A stretch of DNA of 55,453 bases from Bacillota bacterium (GTDB lineage: Bacteria > Bacillota > DTU025 > MWDF01), in contig JAGOKM010000002.1 of assembly GCA_017994615.1 (NCBI GenBank), positions 1 through 55,453 on the forward strand. The letters run 5' to 3'. A model generated the notes under the pieces. The model saw only the letters and a program-made list of their open reading frames with translations, ran no database searches and was not told the origin of the DNA. The translations under genes were made by a program, and so were the position numbers. This document shows, in pieces, positions 33,820 to 41,712 of this stretch (its first letter is position 1; every line of letters begins with the position of its first letter).

Positions 33820-34689
33820 TTACCAGCCGAACAGGCCCTTGGGCCTGACCTGCATGACTATCAGATAGATGAGGAAAATGAGGGCGTATTTGAACTCTGC
33901 ACCCAGGAAGAAGCCGCCGATAGATTCGGTAAGGCCGATGATCACCCCGGAATACAGGGCCCCCCTGATGTTGCCGAAGCCGCCCAAGGCTACGATGACG
34001 AGAGCAATCAGCCCGAAAATCGAACCGGATTCCGGATAGATCGGGTAGAAAGAGGCAAGAAGCGCAGCCGCCACTCCTACGCATGCTCCCGCCAGCCCGA
34101 AGGTGAAGGAATACACCTTCTCGGTGTCTATGCCCATCAGACGCGCCGCTTCCTTGTCCATGGACGTGGCCTGTATGGCCCTGCCCATCCTGGTGCGCTG
34201 CACGAAGTAGAAGACGGCAAGCGTCATCAAGATGCTCCCTATGCCCGCCACCAGCTGCGGCATGCCCAGTATCAAGGCGCCGTCGAAGAGGAAGACCCTC
34301 TTGTCCGCCACGAAGGATTCGTTGATGAAGCGGTAGTTAGGCGTCCAAAGGAACTGTGCTAAGTTCCTGAAGAATATCCTCAGGCCGAATGTCGCCAGAA
34401 GGGCCGAAAGGCCCGGTACGTCTACGACCCGCTTTATGAGCAGCTTGTAGACCAGGAAACCTATCATGAACACCACCATCGCTTGTATCGGAAGCGACAG
34501 CAGAGGGTCCATGCGGAAGAGGGTGAAGAACCAGAAAGTCGAGTACATGCCCAGCATCAGGAATTCGCCGTACGCGAAGTTGATTATGTCCATAACGCCC
34601 CATATAAGGCTGAGGCCAACGGCAACCAACGCATAGACGAAACCGAGCATCAGTCCGCTTGCGACCATCTGGGGAAGTAAGAAGAGCAA
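33820..34689 (-). CDS. livH: LIV-type ABC transporter permease LivH
   Basis: This 289-residue permease has about eight hydrophobic segments. It shows the LivH start GLMLGFVYALVAVGLSLIWGVMDIINFAYGEFLMLG, cited here only by its key residues NFA-GE, and the EAA-like loop RTRMGRAIQATSMDKEAARL. GGFGNIRGALYSGVIIG follows. I chose the TTG at 34689, 8 bases after GGGAGG; the GTG at 34698 abuts the site. Confidence 0.93.
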   Translation of the reverse strand: MLFLLPQMVASGLMLGFVYALVAVGLSLIWGVMDIINFAYGEFLMLGMYSTFWFFTLFRMDPLLSLPIQAMVVFMIGFLVYKLLIKRVVDVPGLSALLATFGLRIFFRNLAQFLWTPNYRFINESFVADKRVFLFDGALILGMPQLVAGIGSILMTLAVFYFVQRTRMGRAIQATSMDKEAARLMGIDTEKVYSFTFGLAGACVGVAAALLASFYPIYPESGSIFGLIALVIVALGGFGNIRGALYSGVIIGLTESIGGFFLGAEFKYALIFLIYLIVMQVRPKGLFGW

Positions 34690-34719
34690 GCAGCACACCT
34701 CCCGGGGAAAGTCAAAATT

Positions 34720-34748
34720 AAGCCCGCCCGATCATGCCGGGCGGGCTT
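34720..34748 (-). terminator. Hairpin between livJ and livH
   Basis: AAGCCCGCCCG and CGGGCGGGCTT form an 11-bp stem with a 7-base loop, followed on the minus strand by AATTTT. It is a terminator-like element that probably lets the binding protein be made in excess over the membrane genes. Confidence 0.8.
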
Positions 34749-34762
34749 TTCAGCAGTTCAGC

Positions 34763-36025
34763 CTATCTCTGGTTCCATGCGGGGAAGGAGGGCACGGCTT
34801 TGGCTGTGGATGCCTCTACAGGCCAGACCACTTCGTACTTGCCGCCCTGGACCTGGGTCATGACGGACGCGGACAGCTCGTTCTGGCCGCTTGCGTTGAA
34901 CTTGATCTTCCCGAGGACGAAATATGGTGCCGAGAAGGTGGACTCCTTAAGGACCTTCAGTATTGCGGCAGGATCCGTCGACTTGGCCTGGTTGATTGCG
35001 TCGGCTACCACCATCGCCGATGCGAAATCCTCTATAGTTGGTCCGTCGATGTCTACCTTCGCCTTCGGGGCGTACATGTCGTTGATGAACTTGGCCGCCG
35101 GCACCTTGGGGAACATGGTCGAGGAGATGGCGTTGGGGCCTGCGAAGAACTCGGCGTCCTTGCCGAGGTTGATCACGAACTGGGGATCCTGGTAGCCGCC
35201 GCAGTATGCAAGTACGGCCTTGGGTACCACGTTCAGCTCCTTGTATTTCTTTACAAGAAGGGTCGTGTCGGCTATGTAGGAGGCGTGGAATATCGCATCG
35301 GGCCTTGCTGCCTTTATCCTCTGCACTTCGGTGTCCACGTTGGAGACCGCTGCGGGGTACTTAACCTGCGCCACGATTTCGAAGCCGTGCTTGGCGTATT
35401 CCTTTGCCCATTTGTTCGCCATCTCTGCTGCGTGCACGCCGTACTCGTTGTCGATGTAGACGACGGCGACGCGCTTGATGCCTGCGTTCATGTTGTCGTT
35501 GAGGTACTTCAGGTACTGGAAGAAGAATTCGCTCTCCATGTCGTCGTTGGGGGCGATCCTGAAGAACCACTTGAGCCCGCGCTCGGTAAGCGCCGCCGAA
35601 CTGGACGAACCTGCCACGAACGGTATGCCGAACCTTTCGGCCTCCTGGCTGGCAGGCTTGGTCGCCGAGCTCTGGTAGCAGCCTATCAGGGCGACCACCT
35701 TCTCGTTCTGGATGAGGCGCTCGGCTTCGGACTTTGCCAGTTCAGGGTTTCCCTGATGGTCAGCGAACACGAACTCCACCTGTGCCCCGCCGAGGTTCGG
35801 AAGCCCGCTTGTCTTGGCAAGGGGCAGGTCGGAGTTGGGGAACTGCTCGTTGATTATCTGCTGCGCCACTTCGATTGCGTACTTGATCTTGGTGCCGGTG
35901 GCAGCGGCCGAGCCGCTCAGGGGGAGTATTGCGCCGATCTTGACTACCTGGGCCGCGAAGAGGTTGCCGACTAGCATGAAAGCGATAAGGCATGCGATCG
36001 TTGCGATCAATAGCGCTCTTTTCAT
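34763..36025 (-). CDS. livJ: LIV-type periplasmic amino-acid-binding protein
   Basis: This 420-residue binding protein has a signal peptide (about 24 residues, ending LFAAQ), then the type I binding fold with VKIGAILPLSGSAAATGT, FADHQGNPELAKSEAERLI, IGCYQSSATKPAS and AVVYIDNEYGVHAAEM. It is longer than LivJ of E. coli and has a Gly/Ser-rich ligand loop (AGSSSSAALTERG). The ligand could be a branched-chain amino acid, another amino acid or a short peptide. The ATG at 36025 follows GGAGG. It heads the livJHMGF operon. Confidence 0.93.
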   Translation of the reverse strand: MKRALLIATIACLIAFMLVGNLFAAQVVKIGAILPLSGSAAATGTKIKYAIEVAQQIINEQFPNSDLPLAKTSGLPNLGGAQVEFVFADHQGNPELAKSEAERLIQNEKVVALIGCYQSSATKPASQEAERFGIPFVAGSSSSAALTERGLKWFFRIAPNDDMESEFFFQYLKYLNDNMNAGIKRVAVVYIDNEYGVHAAEMANKWAKEYAKHGFEIVAQVKYPAAVSNVDTEVQRIKAARPDAIFHASYIADTTLLVKKYKELNVVPKAVLAYCGGYQDPQFVINLGKDAEFFAGPNAISSTMFPKVPAAKFINDMYAPKAKVDIDGPTIEDFASAMVVADAINQAKSTDPAAILKVLKESTFSAPYFVLGKIKFNASGQNELSASVMTQVQGGKYEVVWPVEASTAKAVPSFPAWNQR

Positions 36026-36117
36026 CCTTGGTCCTCCTTCGGTTTTGGTATTGGCTTGTCGTAATAATGTTCGTGAGTTTTCTTTGCTATGTAACCGTCT
36101 TCGTCTGGTTTTTCACT

Positions 36118-36123
36118 ATTATA
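36118..36123 (-). promoter_or_regulatory. Candidate -10 of the livJHMGF operon
   Basis: TATAAT on the minus strand overlaps the stop codon of the upstream M20 peptidase gene, 93 bases before livJ. A weak CTTACT lies 16 bases upstream. This would allow livJ transcription independent of the peptidase gene. Confidence 0.4.
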
Positions 36124-37777
36124 CCAATAAAGGCATCCCAGTAAGAAGTTCCAGAACCCTTTTTAGTATGAAGGGCATGGCATCTAATGAATAATCCCTG
36201 CAAAGCCTCTCGGTAGGCCTGTGGGCGTCCTTGCCGTAGGGGCCGATGTTGATGACAGGCATGTCAAGCGTCGCTATGTCTTGCAGCGGAAGCACGTATT
36301 TCTCCGGCCAGGCCGGCATGTTCTCAACGAGAGCTTCTACGGCGCCCTTTTTCGCCGGCAGCCTGCAGTAGCTGAGGTCGGATATGTAAGGATAGAACTT
36401 CCTGGTCCCTATTTCGTAAGGGAATCTGACCCTTGCTTCTTCAACTGCGCCTGAGGCTGCCTGAATCAGCCTTTGCGCCTTCAAGTCCGCTGCTTCTGCG
36501 GTTATATGGGGATAGTATGGAGGGCTGAAGAATATTACTGCCTTTGGACCCTGGTCCGGCAGATATCTGTGCACTTCGCGGACAAGGGCCAGGGAAAAGT
36601 CCCTGGGGTCCGTATAAGACATCCCGGCCCCTTTCACGAAACCTGAGATCACTTCATCCAGCCCCTCCCCCAGATGCTTCCTTACGCATGAGAGAAGCTC
36701 GTCGTAACTCATGACGGAAGGGACCCTGTAGGCTCTCTTTCGAACTGCGCCTGACAAGGCGGAGTGTTCCATGCTGCGCCTTGCAAGCTCTGCTGCAGCA
36801 GACTCCATTACGGCCTCTATCCTTGCCTTCAGCTTTGCCATCACTTCATCGGGAGTGGAGGCGTGTGTCGCGTAATTGAAGTAGAGGAATGCGCCGTCGG
36901 TTGTCTGTACCGAGTACTCCTCCTTGAGGTCCCTCATGCGCAGGCTGATGGGCGGCTGTGTCGCCTCTCCGCCCAGCTCGTCGCACAACCCGGGGTCCAT
37001 GTCTATGGAATGCATGATGGCCGCCGCGAGGAAGTTCGCGTCCATGCCGCCGAAGGCCTCGCCGACATGTGTGGGGGACCCATGGACATATATCGAGGGG
37101 AGCAGCTTGCCTACGGTGCCCAGATAGACGTATTTAGCATGGTCTTCATTAAACCTTCCCGTCATGTAGTCGGTGTCGATGGCCGCATTGAAGCTCCATC
37201 CTCTTTCCTTGGACAGGAGGGCGAGCCTTCTGACTGCTGTCAGCATGCCGAGGGACCCTCCCTCTTCATCGGGGACGAAGGCGAAGACGAAGTTCGCGGC
37301 CAGGTCGCCTGCTTTGCAGCTGAGTTCCTCGGCGAGGAGCATAAGCGCCGCAACGCCTGCTTTCATGTCGAATATGCCCCTGCCGAACAAATAATCGCCT
37401 GATTCAAGGTCCGCCTTTGCTTCGGCGTCCAGCTCCATCGCTTGCAGCGCTTGGGGAAGTAAGGACGGGTCTGTGGCAAAAGGTTCCGCCGCAGCATAAT
37501 CTGACAACCCCACGGTGTCAGTATGCCCGATTAGAAGCACCGCGTCAGATGTGGGCCGCGCTGCCTCGAATATGGCCATCAGGCTGCCCCTTCCCAGTTT
37601 GTCTCCGGGTATGGCCTCGAAGACCAGCCTGTCTGGGTTCATCGCAAAATAGGGGAGCCCGGAGAGCCGGTCCTTGATCCACAGCGTTATGCCGAGCTCG
37701 CCCTCAGTGCCGACTACGCTCCTCAACCTGACAAGCTCAATTGCCAGCCGCTCCATCCTGCTTCCGAAATCCTGCAT
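36119..37777 (-). CDS. RocB-like M20-family metallopeptidase
   Basis: This 552-residue protein matches the RocB/arginine-utilisation type of M20 peptidases. The metal ligands are visible: IGHTDTV (His85, Asp87), FDMKAG (Asp137) and PDEEGG (Glu171 catalytic, Glu172 ligand), with a late CRDYSLDAMPF segment. It likely removes amino acids from peptides or deacylates an amino-acid derivative in the cytoplasm; the substrate is not known. I chose the ATG at 37777 with GGAGG about 7 bases upstream; an in-frame start 37 codons earlier has no site. It lies upstream of livJ in the same direction and diverges from the second livJ. Confidence 0.88.
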   Translation of the reverse strand: MQDFGSRMERLAIELVRLRSVVGTEGELGITLWIKDRLSGLPYFAMNPDRLVFEAIPGDKLGRGSLMAIFEAARPTSDAVLLIGHTDTVGLSDYAAAEPFATDPSLLPQALQAMELDAEAKADLESGDYLFGRGIFDMKAGVAALMLLAEELSCKAGDLAANFVFAFVPDEEGGSLGMLTAVRRLALLSKERGWSFNAAIDTDYMTGRFNEDHAKYVYLGTVGKLLPSIYVHGSPTHVGEAFGGMDANFLAAAIMHSIDMDPGLCDELGGEATQPPISLRMRDLKEEYSVQTTDGAFLYFNYATHASTPDEVMAKLKARIEAVMESAAAELARRSMEHSALSGAVRKRAYRVPSVMSYDELLSCVRKHLGEGLDEVISGFVKGAGMSYTDPRDFSLALVREVHRYLPDQGPKAVIFFSPPYYPHITAEAADLKAQRLIQAASGAVEEARVRFPYEIGTRKFYPYISDLSYCRLPAKKGAVEALVENMPAWPEKYVLPLQDIATLDMPVINIGPYGKDAHRPTERLCRDYSLDAMPFILKRVLELLTGMPLLV

Positions 37778-37898
37778 TTTGCTACCTCCGTAAACTGATG
37801 AATTCTGTGTCCTGGCTTCCAGTCCCTTTAAAGGCGAAACTTTCTCTGGCACTCGGTTGCTGAATAATCTCTCAATATAATACGACAATAACTGTATA

Positions 37899-37908
37899 TT
37901 GTATGCAA
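37899..37908. promoter_or_regulatory. Candidate GntR/FCD-type operator
   Basis: TTGTATGCAA is a near-perfect palindrome (TTG-N4-CAA with TATG centre). It resembles the site at 18284 and the one at 39452 and lies between two divergent catabolic/transport genes. Confidence 0.35.
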
Positions 37909-37962
37909 CATCAAAATAGACAGGAATAGTCGCTATTTTGGGAAATTAAGGGACCCTGCGCC

Positions 37963-37992
37963 TTGACTGAGAATAAGATAGGTGTATATAAT
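37963..37992 (+). promoter_or_regulatory. Predicted promoter of the livJ at 38137
   Basis: TTGACT, an 18-base spacer and TATAAT match the sigma-70 consensus closely. The start of transcription would leave a long leader of about 135 bases before the ATG. Confidence 0.65.
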
Positions 37993-38136
37993 TCTTTCAA
38001 TTTTACATGCATAACTTTAAGGAACATCGAAGTGGCGAGCAACGTATTTTTCATTACCTGACGGAATTTTGCAGGTATTGATGTTTCTGAAGTCGAAATG
38101 TCAAAGTTACAAAATCGAAAAGGAGGACTGTTGCGG

Positions 38137-39261
38137 ATGTTCAAGAAAACAGCGTTTTTCGCGGTATTGATGAGCCTTATCTTCGTGATGGTTTCATTCG
38201 CGGCCGAGGATGTGAGAATCGGCCTGGTCACGCCGCTTACCGGTGATGTGGCCACATTCGGCGAATCAACAAGGAACGCCGCCGTACTGTGGGCGGAAGA
38301 GGTGAACGCCAAAGGCGGCCTCCTTGGGGGCAAGGTGGTCCTCGCCATAGAGGACGACCGCAATATCCCCGCTGAGACCGCAAACGCGGTGCAGAAGCTC
38401 ATATCCCAGAACAAGGTGGTTGCTGTCGTCGGCTCGGTGGCGTCGAAGTGCACGCTGGCCGGGGCACCCATAGCCCAGGCGGCAAAGGTGCCGATGATCT
38501 CCCCGACTTCGACCAACGAAGCCGTAACCAAGGTGGGCGATTACATCTTCCGCGCATGCTTCATCGACCCGTTCCAGGGCACAGTAATGGCGAAGTTCGC
38601 GTACACCAAGCTGAACGCGAGGAACGCAGCCATGCTGTATGACATAGGGAACGACTACACCAAGGGCCTGGCTGAGAACTTCAAGAAGGCCTTCGAGGCT
38701 CTCGGGGGCAAGATAGTAGCATCCGAGACCTACGGCGTAGGCGAGTCGGACTTCTCGGCGCAGCTGACCAAGATCAGGAGCGCAAGGCCAGACGTCCTGT
38801 TCCTGCCCGACTACTACAACTCGGTCGGACTGCAGGCGAAACAGGCAAGGCAGCTCGGTATAACCGCCACCTTCCTCGGCGGCGACGGATGGGACTCCTC
38901 CGAGCTGGTTCCCATCGGCGGCTCCGCCATCGAGGGCGGCATGTTCAGCAACCACTACGCGCCCGGCAGCTCGGACCCCGTGGCGAAGAACTTCTATGAC
39001 AACTACGTGAAGAAGTTCGGCGCGCCCCCGGATGCCCTCGCTGCACTGGCGTATGACGCATGCCTCATCGTAGGCGAGGCGATCACAAAGGCAGGAAAGC
39101 TTGACAAGACGGCCATCCGCGATGCCATGGCTGCTACCAAGGACCTGCACGCGGTATCAGGCGTCCTGACCTTCGATGCGAACAGGAACCCGATCAAGAG
39201 CGCGGTCATCCTTGAAGTAAAGGGCGGCAAGTTCGTCTACAGGGACACCGTAAACCCGTAA
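38137..39261 (+). CDS. livJ: LIV-type amino-acid-binding protein, first of a tandem pair
   Basis: This 374-residue periplasmic binding protein has a signal peptide ending near SFAAEDVRIG, then LVTPLTGDVATFGEST, VGSVASKCTLAGAPIAQ and FLGGDGWDSSELVPIGG. Residues about 98-297 are nearly identical to the following paralogue at DNA level. I chose the ATG at 38137, 10 bases after AAAGGAGG; a TTG two codons earlier is possible. It has its own promoter and is followed by a hairpin, so it may supply extra binding protein for the downstream permease. Confidence 0.93.
   Translation: MFKKTAFFAVLMSLIFVMVSFAAEDVRIGLVTPLTGDVATFGESTRNAAVLWAEEVNAKGGLLGGKVVLAIEDDRNIPAETANAVQKLISQNKVVAVVGSVASKCTLAGAPIAQAAKVPMISPTSTNEAVTKVGDYIFRACFIDPFQGTVMAKFAYTKLNARNAAMLYDIGNDYTKGLAENFKKAFEALGGKIVASETYGVGESDFSAQLTKIRSARPDVLFLPDYYNSVGLQAKQARQLGITATFLGGDGWDSSELVPIGGSAIEGGMFSNHYAPGSSDPVAKNFYDNYVKKFGAPPDALAALAYDACLIVGEAITKAGKLDKTAIRDAMAATKDLHAVSGVLTFDANRNPIKSAVILEVKGGKFVYRDTVNP
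38428..39026 (+). repeat. Direct repeat copy 1: gene-converted block inside livJ pair
   Basis: This block matches 39885-40483 (offset 1457). The first 391 bases (38428-38818) are identical and the remaining 208 differ at 6 positions. Outside it the two genes differ at many synonymous sites, so the block was homogenised recently. Confidence 0.9.
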
Positions 39262-39293
39262 AGCATATACCGACAGCACAATAGGCTGGCTGT

Positions 39294-39323
39294 GCCGGCG
39301 GCATGGGTCACCATACCGCCGGC
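39294..39323 (+). terminator. Hairpin after the first livJ of the pair
   Basis: GCCGGCGG and CCGCCGGC pair, then after one mismatch ATGG and CCAT pair around GTCA. No T tract follows. It probably stabilises or partly terminates the monocistronic livJ message. Confidence 0.6.
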
Positions 39324-39451
39324 CGACATTAGTAGATGAGCTTTTCCTGACGAGACTTCCCCAGGCGCAGGAGCTGACAAAACTTACAGGGATTACCATG
39401 GGATAATAGAAGGCTGGTTTTCCACTCGGTCCGATAAGACCAGATTGTTTA

Positions 39452-39461
39452 TTGTATACAG
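39452..39461. promoter_or_regulatory. Candidate GntR/FCD-type operator
   Basis: TTGTATACAG shares the TGTATACA core with the site at 18284. It lies about 136 bases upstream of the second livJ of the pair. Confidence 0.35.
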
Positions 39462-39596
39462 GATAGAATTAGCAGGATTTGGCAAAGAACCCGACTAATA
39501 ATTTACACACGCCATGAGAATTCCACATGAAAATCCCGTCAAAACATGGGAAAAGGGGAAAGCCGGCTACTATATTGCAAGGAGGGTAATCTTAAC

Positions 39597-40718
39597 ATGC
39601 TCAGGAAAATGGCAATGGCGGCAATCGTACTCTCTGTCTTGCTGGCAGCGACATCCTTAGCGGCGGAAGACGTCAGGATCGGAGTGGTGACCCCACTTAC
39701 AGGAGACGTTGCGACCTTCGGGGAAAGCGTCAGGAACGGAGCCGTGCTCTGGGCTGAGGAGGTCAACGCCAAGGGCGGCCTCCTGGGAGGGAAAGTAGTC
39801 CTCAACGTGCTGGACGACAGGAACATACCCGCTGAGACTGCCAACGTGGTATCCAAGCTCGTCTCCCAGAAGGTCCATGCGATAGTCGGCTCGGTGGCGT
39901 CGAAGTGCACGCTGGCCGGGGCACCCATAGCCCAGGCGGCAAAGGTGCCGATGATCTCCCCGACTTCGACCAACGAAGCCGTAACCAAGGTGGGCGATTA
40001 CATCTTCCGCGCATGCTTCATCGACCCGTTCCAGGGCACAGTAATGGCGAAGTTCGCGTACACCAAGCTGAACGCGAGGAACGCAGCCATGCTGTATGAC
40101 ATAGGGAACGACTACACCAAGGGCCTGGCTGAGAACTTCAAGAAGGCCTTCGAGGCTCTCGGGGGCAAGATAGTAGCATCCGAGACCTACGGCGTAGGCG
40201 AGTCGGACTTCTCGGCGCAGCTGACCAAGATCAGGAGCGCAAGGCCAGACGTCCTGTTCCTGCCCGACTACTACAGCACGGTCGGACTGCAGGCGAAACA
40301 GGCAAGGCAGCTCGGTATAACCGCCACCTTCCTCGGCGGCGACGGATGGGACTCCTCCGAGCTGGTTCCCATCGGCGGCTCCGCCATCGAAGGCGGCATG
40401 TTCAGCAACCACTACGCGCCCGGCAGCACCGACCCCGTGGCGAAGAACTTCTATGACAACTACGTGAAGAGGTTCGGCGCGCCTCCGGACGCATTCGCCG
40501 CTTTGACCTACGACGCGTGCCTTATCCTTGGAAACGCAATAGTAAGGGCCGGCAAGCTGGATCCCCAGGCCATCCGCGATGCCATGGCCGCGACCAAGGA
40601 GCTCAAGGCTGTTTCCGGCACCCTGACGATGGATGCGAACAGGAACCCGATCAAAGGCGCTGTCATACTTGAGGTCAAGGGTGGCAAGTTCACGTATAAA
40701 GACATGGTAAACCCGTAA
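39597..40718 (+). CDS. livJ: LIV-type amino-acid-binding protein, second of a tandem pair
   Basis: This 373-residue binding protein has a signal peptide ending near TSLAAEDVRIG. It shares the central block with its neighbour, except for replacements such as NSV to STV and K to R, while the N- and C-terminal lobes carry more differences. The ATG at 39597 follows AAGGAGGG at a long spacing of about 11-12 bases. It heads the livJ-livH-livMG-livF operon and is separated from livH by a hairpin. Confidence 0.93.
   Translation: MLRKMAMAAIVLSVLLAATSLAAEDVRIGVVTPLTGDVATFGESVRNGAVLWAEEVNAKGGLLGGKVVLNVLDDRNIPAETANVVSKLVSQKVHAIVGSVASKCTLAGAPIAQAAKVPMISPTSTNEAVTKVGDYIFRACFIDPFQGTVMAKFAYTKLNARNAAMLYDIGNDYTKGLAENFKKAFEALGGKIVASETYGVGESDFSAQLTKIRSARPDVLFLPDYYSTVGLQAKQARQLGITATFLGGDGWDSSELVPIGGSAIEGGMFSNHYAPGSTDPVAKNFYDNYVKRFGAPPDAFAALTYDACLILGNAIVRAGKLDPQAIRDAMAATKELKAVSGTLTMDANRNPIKGAVILEVKGGKFTYKDMVNP
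39885..40483 (+). repeat. Direct repeat copy 2: gene-converted block inside livJ pair
   Basis: This is the second copy of the block at 38428-39026. Differences cluster at its 3' end (near the ctactaca/ctacagca junction and around 40392-40455), which suggests the conversion tract tapers there. Confidence 0.9.
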
Positions 40719-40737
40719 CGCCTGTCGATGGTCGTTC

Positions 40738-40766
40738 GCCGGCAGGGCAGAAGACACCCTGCCGGC
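40738..40766 (+). terminator. Hairpin between second livJ and livH
   Basis: GCCGGCAGGG and CCCTGCCGGC form a perfect 10-bp stem with a 9-base loop, followed by ATTGCATATATTTG. It is placed like the hairpins at 20558 and 34720. Confidence 0.75.
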
Positions 40767-40812
40767 ATTGCATATATTTGATAATTTCAGCACAGAACAG
40801 GGGTGATGGCCT

Positions 40813-41709
40813 TTGGGGCCCAGTTTGGCGATAGCCGAAGTGGTTCAACAGTTGGTTAACGGCTTGGCGTTGGGCAGCGTGTATGCTCTGATAGCGCTCG
40901 GCTATACTATGGTTTACGGCATTATACGCCTCATCAACTTCGCGCACGGCGACATCTTCATGCTCGGAGCCTATTACGGCTACTTCCTTATTACTTCCTT
41001 CAAGCTGCCTTTTGTGCTGGCCCTCCCGACGGCGATGCTGCTTGCGGCCATTACCGGCATGACAATAGAGAAGCTGGCCTACAAGCCGCTTAGGAAGGCT
41101 CCCAGGATTGCGGCCCTGATCACCGCAATCGGAGTGTCCCTTCTGCTGCAGAACCTCGGCCTCATCTTGTTCAAGGCCCGCCCGAGGCCTTATCCTGAAG
41201 TGATGCCGATCAAGATATGGGACATAGGAGGGGTCATAGTCTCCAACATGCAGCTAGTGATGCTTGGGACTTCGGTAGCATTGATGTTGCTTCTGAGCCT
41301 TATCGTTTACAAGACCAAGATAGGCAAGGCGATGCGGGCCGTATCCCATGACAAGGACGCCGCCAGGCTGATGGGAATAGACGTCGATACCATCATAAGC
41401 ATAACTTTCGCGATAGGCTCTGCTCTGGCCGCTGCGGCCGGCATACTAGTAGGCTTCTACTACAACAGGATAATGCCGACGATGGGCGTCATGTACGGGC
41501 TCAAGGCATTCGTAGCGGCCGTAGTCGGGGGCATCGGAGTGATACCGGGCGCCATGATGGGCGGCATGCTCATGGGCCTGTCTGAGGTGCTGGTCATCGG
41601 CTTCGTATCTTCGACCCTCAAAGACGCGATTGCGTTCATCATCCTCATCTTCATACTCTTGGTCAAGCCGGCAGGGCTGTTCGGCAAGGCCGGAAGGGAG
41701 AAGGTGTAG
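40813..41709 (+). CDS. livH: LIV-type ABC transporter permease LivH
   Basis: This 298-residue permease has about eight hydrophobic segments, with GLALGSVYALIALGYTMVYG, RLINFAHGDIFMLGAYY and the EAA-like loop KTKIGKAMRAVSHDKDAARL. GGIGVIPGAMMGGMLMG follows. The TTG start at 40813 lies about 8 bases after AGGGGTG; no in-frame ATG exists near the family N-terminus. The gene precedes the livM-livG fusion by three bases. Confidence 0.92.
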   Translation: MGPSLAIAEVVQQLVNGLALGSVYALIALGYTMVYGIIRLINFAHGDIFMLGAYYGYFLITSFKLPFVLALPTAMLLAAITGMTIEKLAYKPLRKAPRIAALITAIGVSLLLQNLGLILFKARPRPYPEVMPIKIWDIGGVIVSNMQLVMLGTSVALMLLLSLIVYKTKIGKAMRAVSHDKDAARLMGIDVDTIISITFAIGSALAAAAGILVGFYYNRIMPTMGVMYGLKAFVAAVVGGIGVIPGAMMGGMLMGLSEVLVIGFVSSTLKDAIAFIILIFILLVKPAGLFGKAGREKV

Positions 41710-41712
41710 GGA

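Larger units (their letters stand above)
37778..38136. other. 359-base divergent regulatory region between M20 peptidase and second livJ
   Basis: This AT-rich gap holds a GntR-type site (37899-37908), the inverted repeats AATAG-TCG-CTATT (37925-37937) and AAAATAG...CTATTTT (37913-37939), and a strong promoter for the rightward livJ (37963-37992). That leaves a leader of about 135 bases. I see no gene in it and no riboswitch that I can name. Confidence 0.5.
39262..39596. other. 335-base gap between the tandem livJ genes
   Basis: No gene is seen. It holds a long hairpin (39294-39323), a GntR-type site (39452-39461) and AT-rich sequence with no promoter I can fit well. The second livJ is therefore probably transcribed from its own start within this gap. 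Confidence 0.5.

Noticed and set aside
38428-40483. Repeats considered as a mobile element or CRISPR array
   Set aside because: The repeat lies inside two coding genes in frame, with no transposase, terminal repeats or regular short spacers.
38266-40793. Long open frames antisense to both livJ genes
   Set aside because: They mirror the codon bias of the binding-protein genes, share the converted block, lack ribosome sites and encode no recognisable protein.
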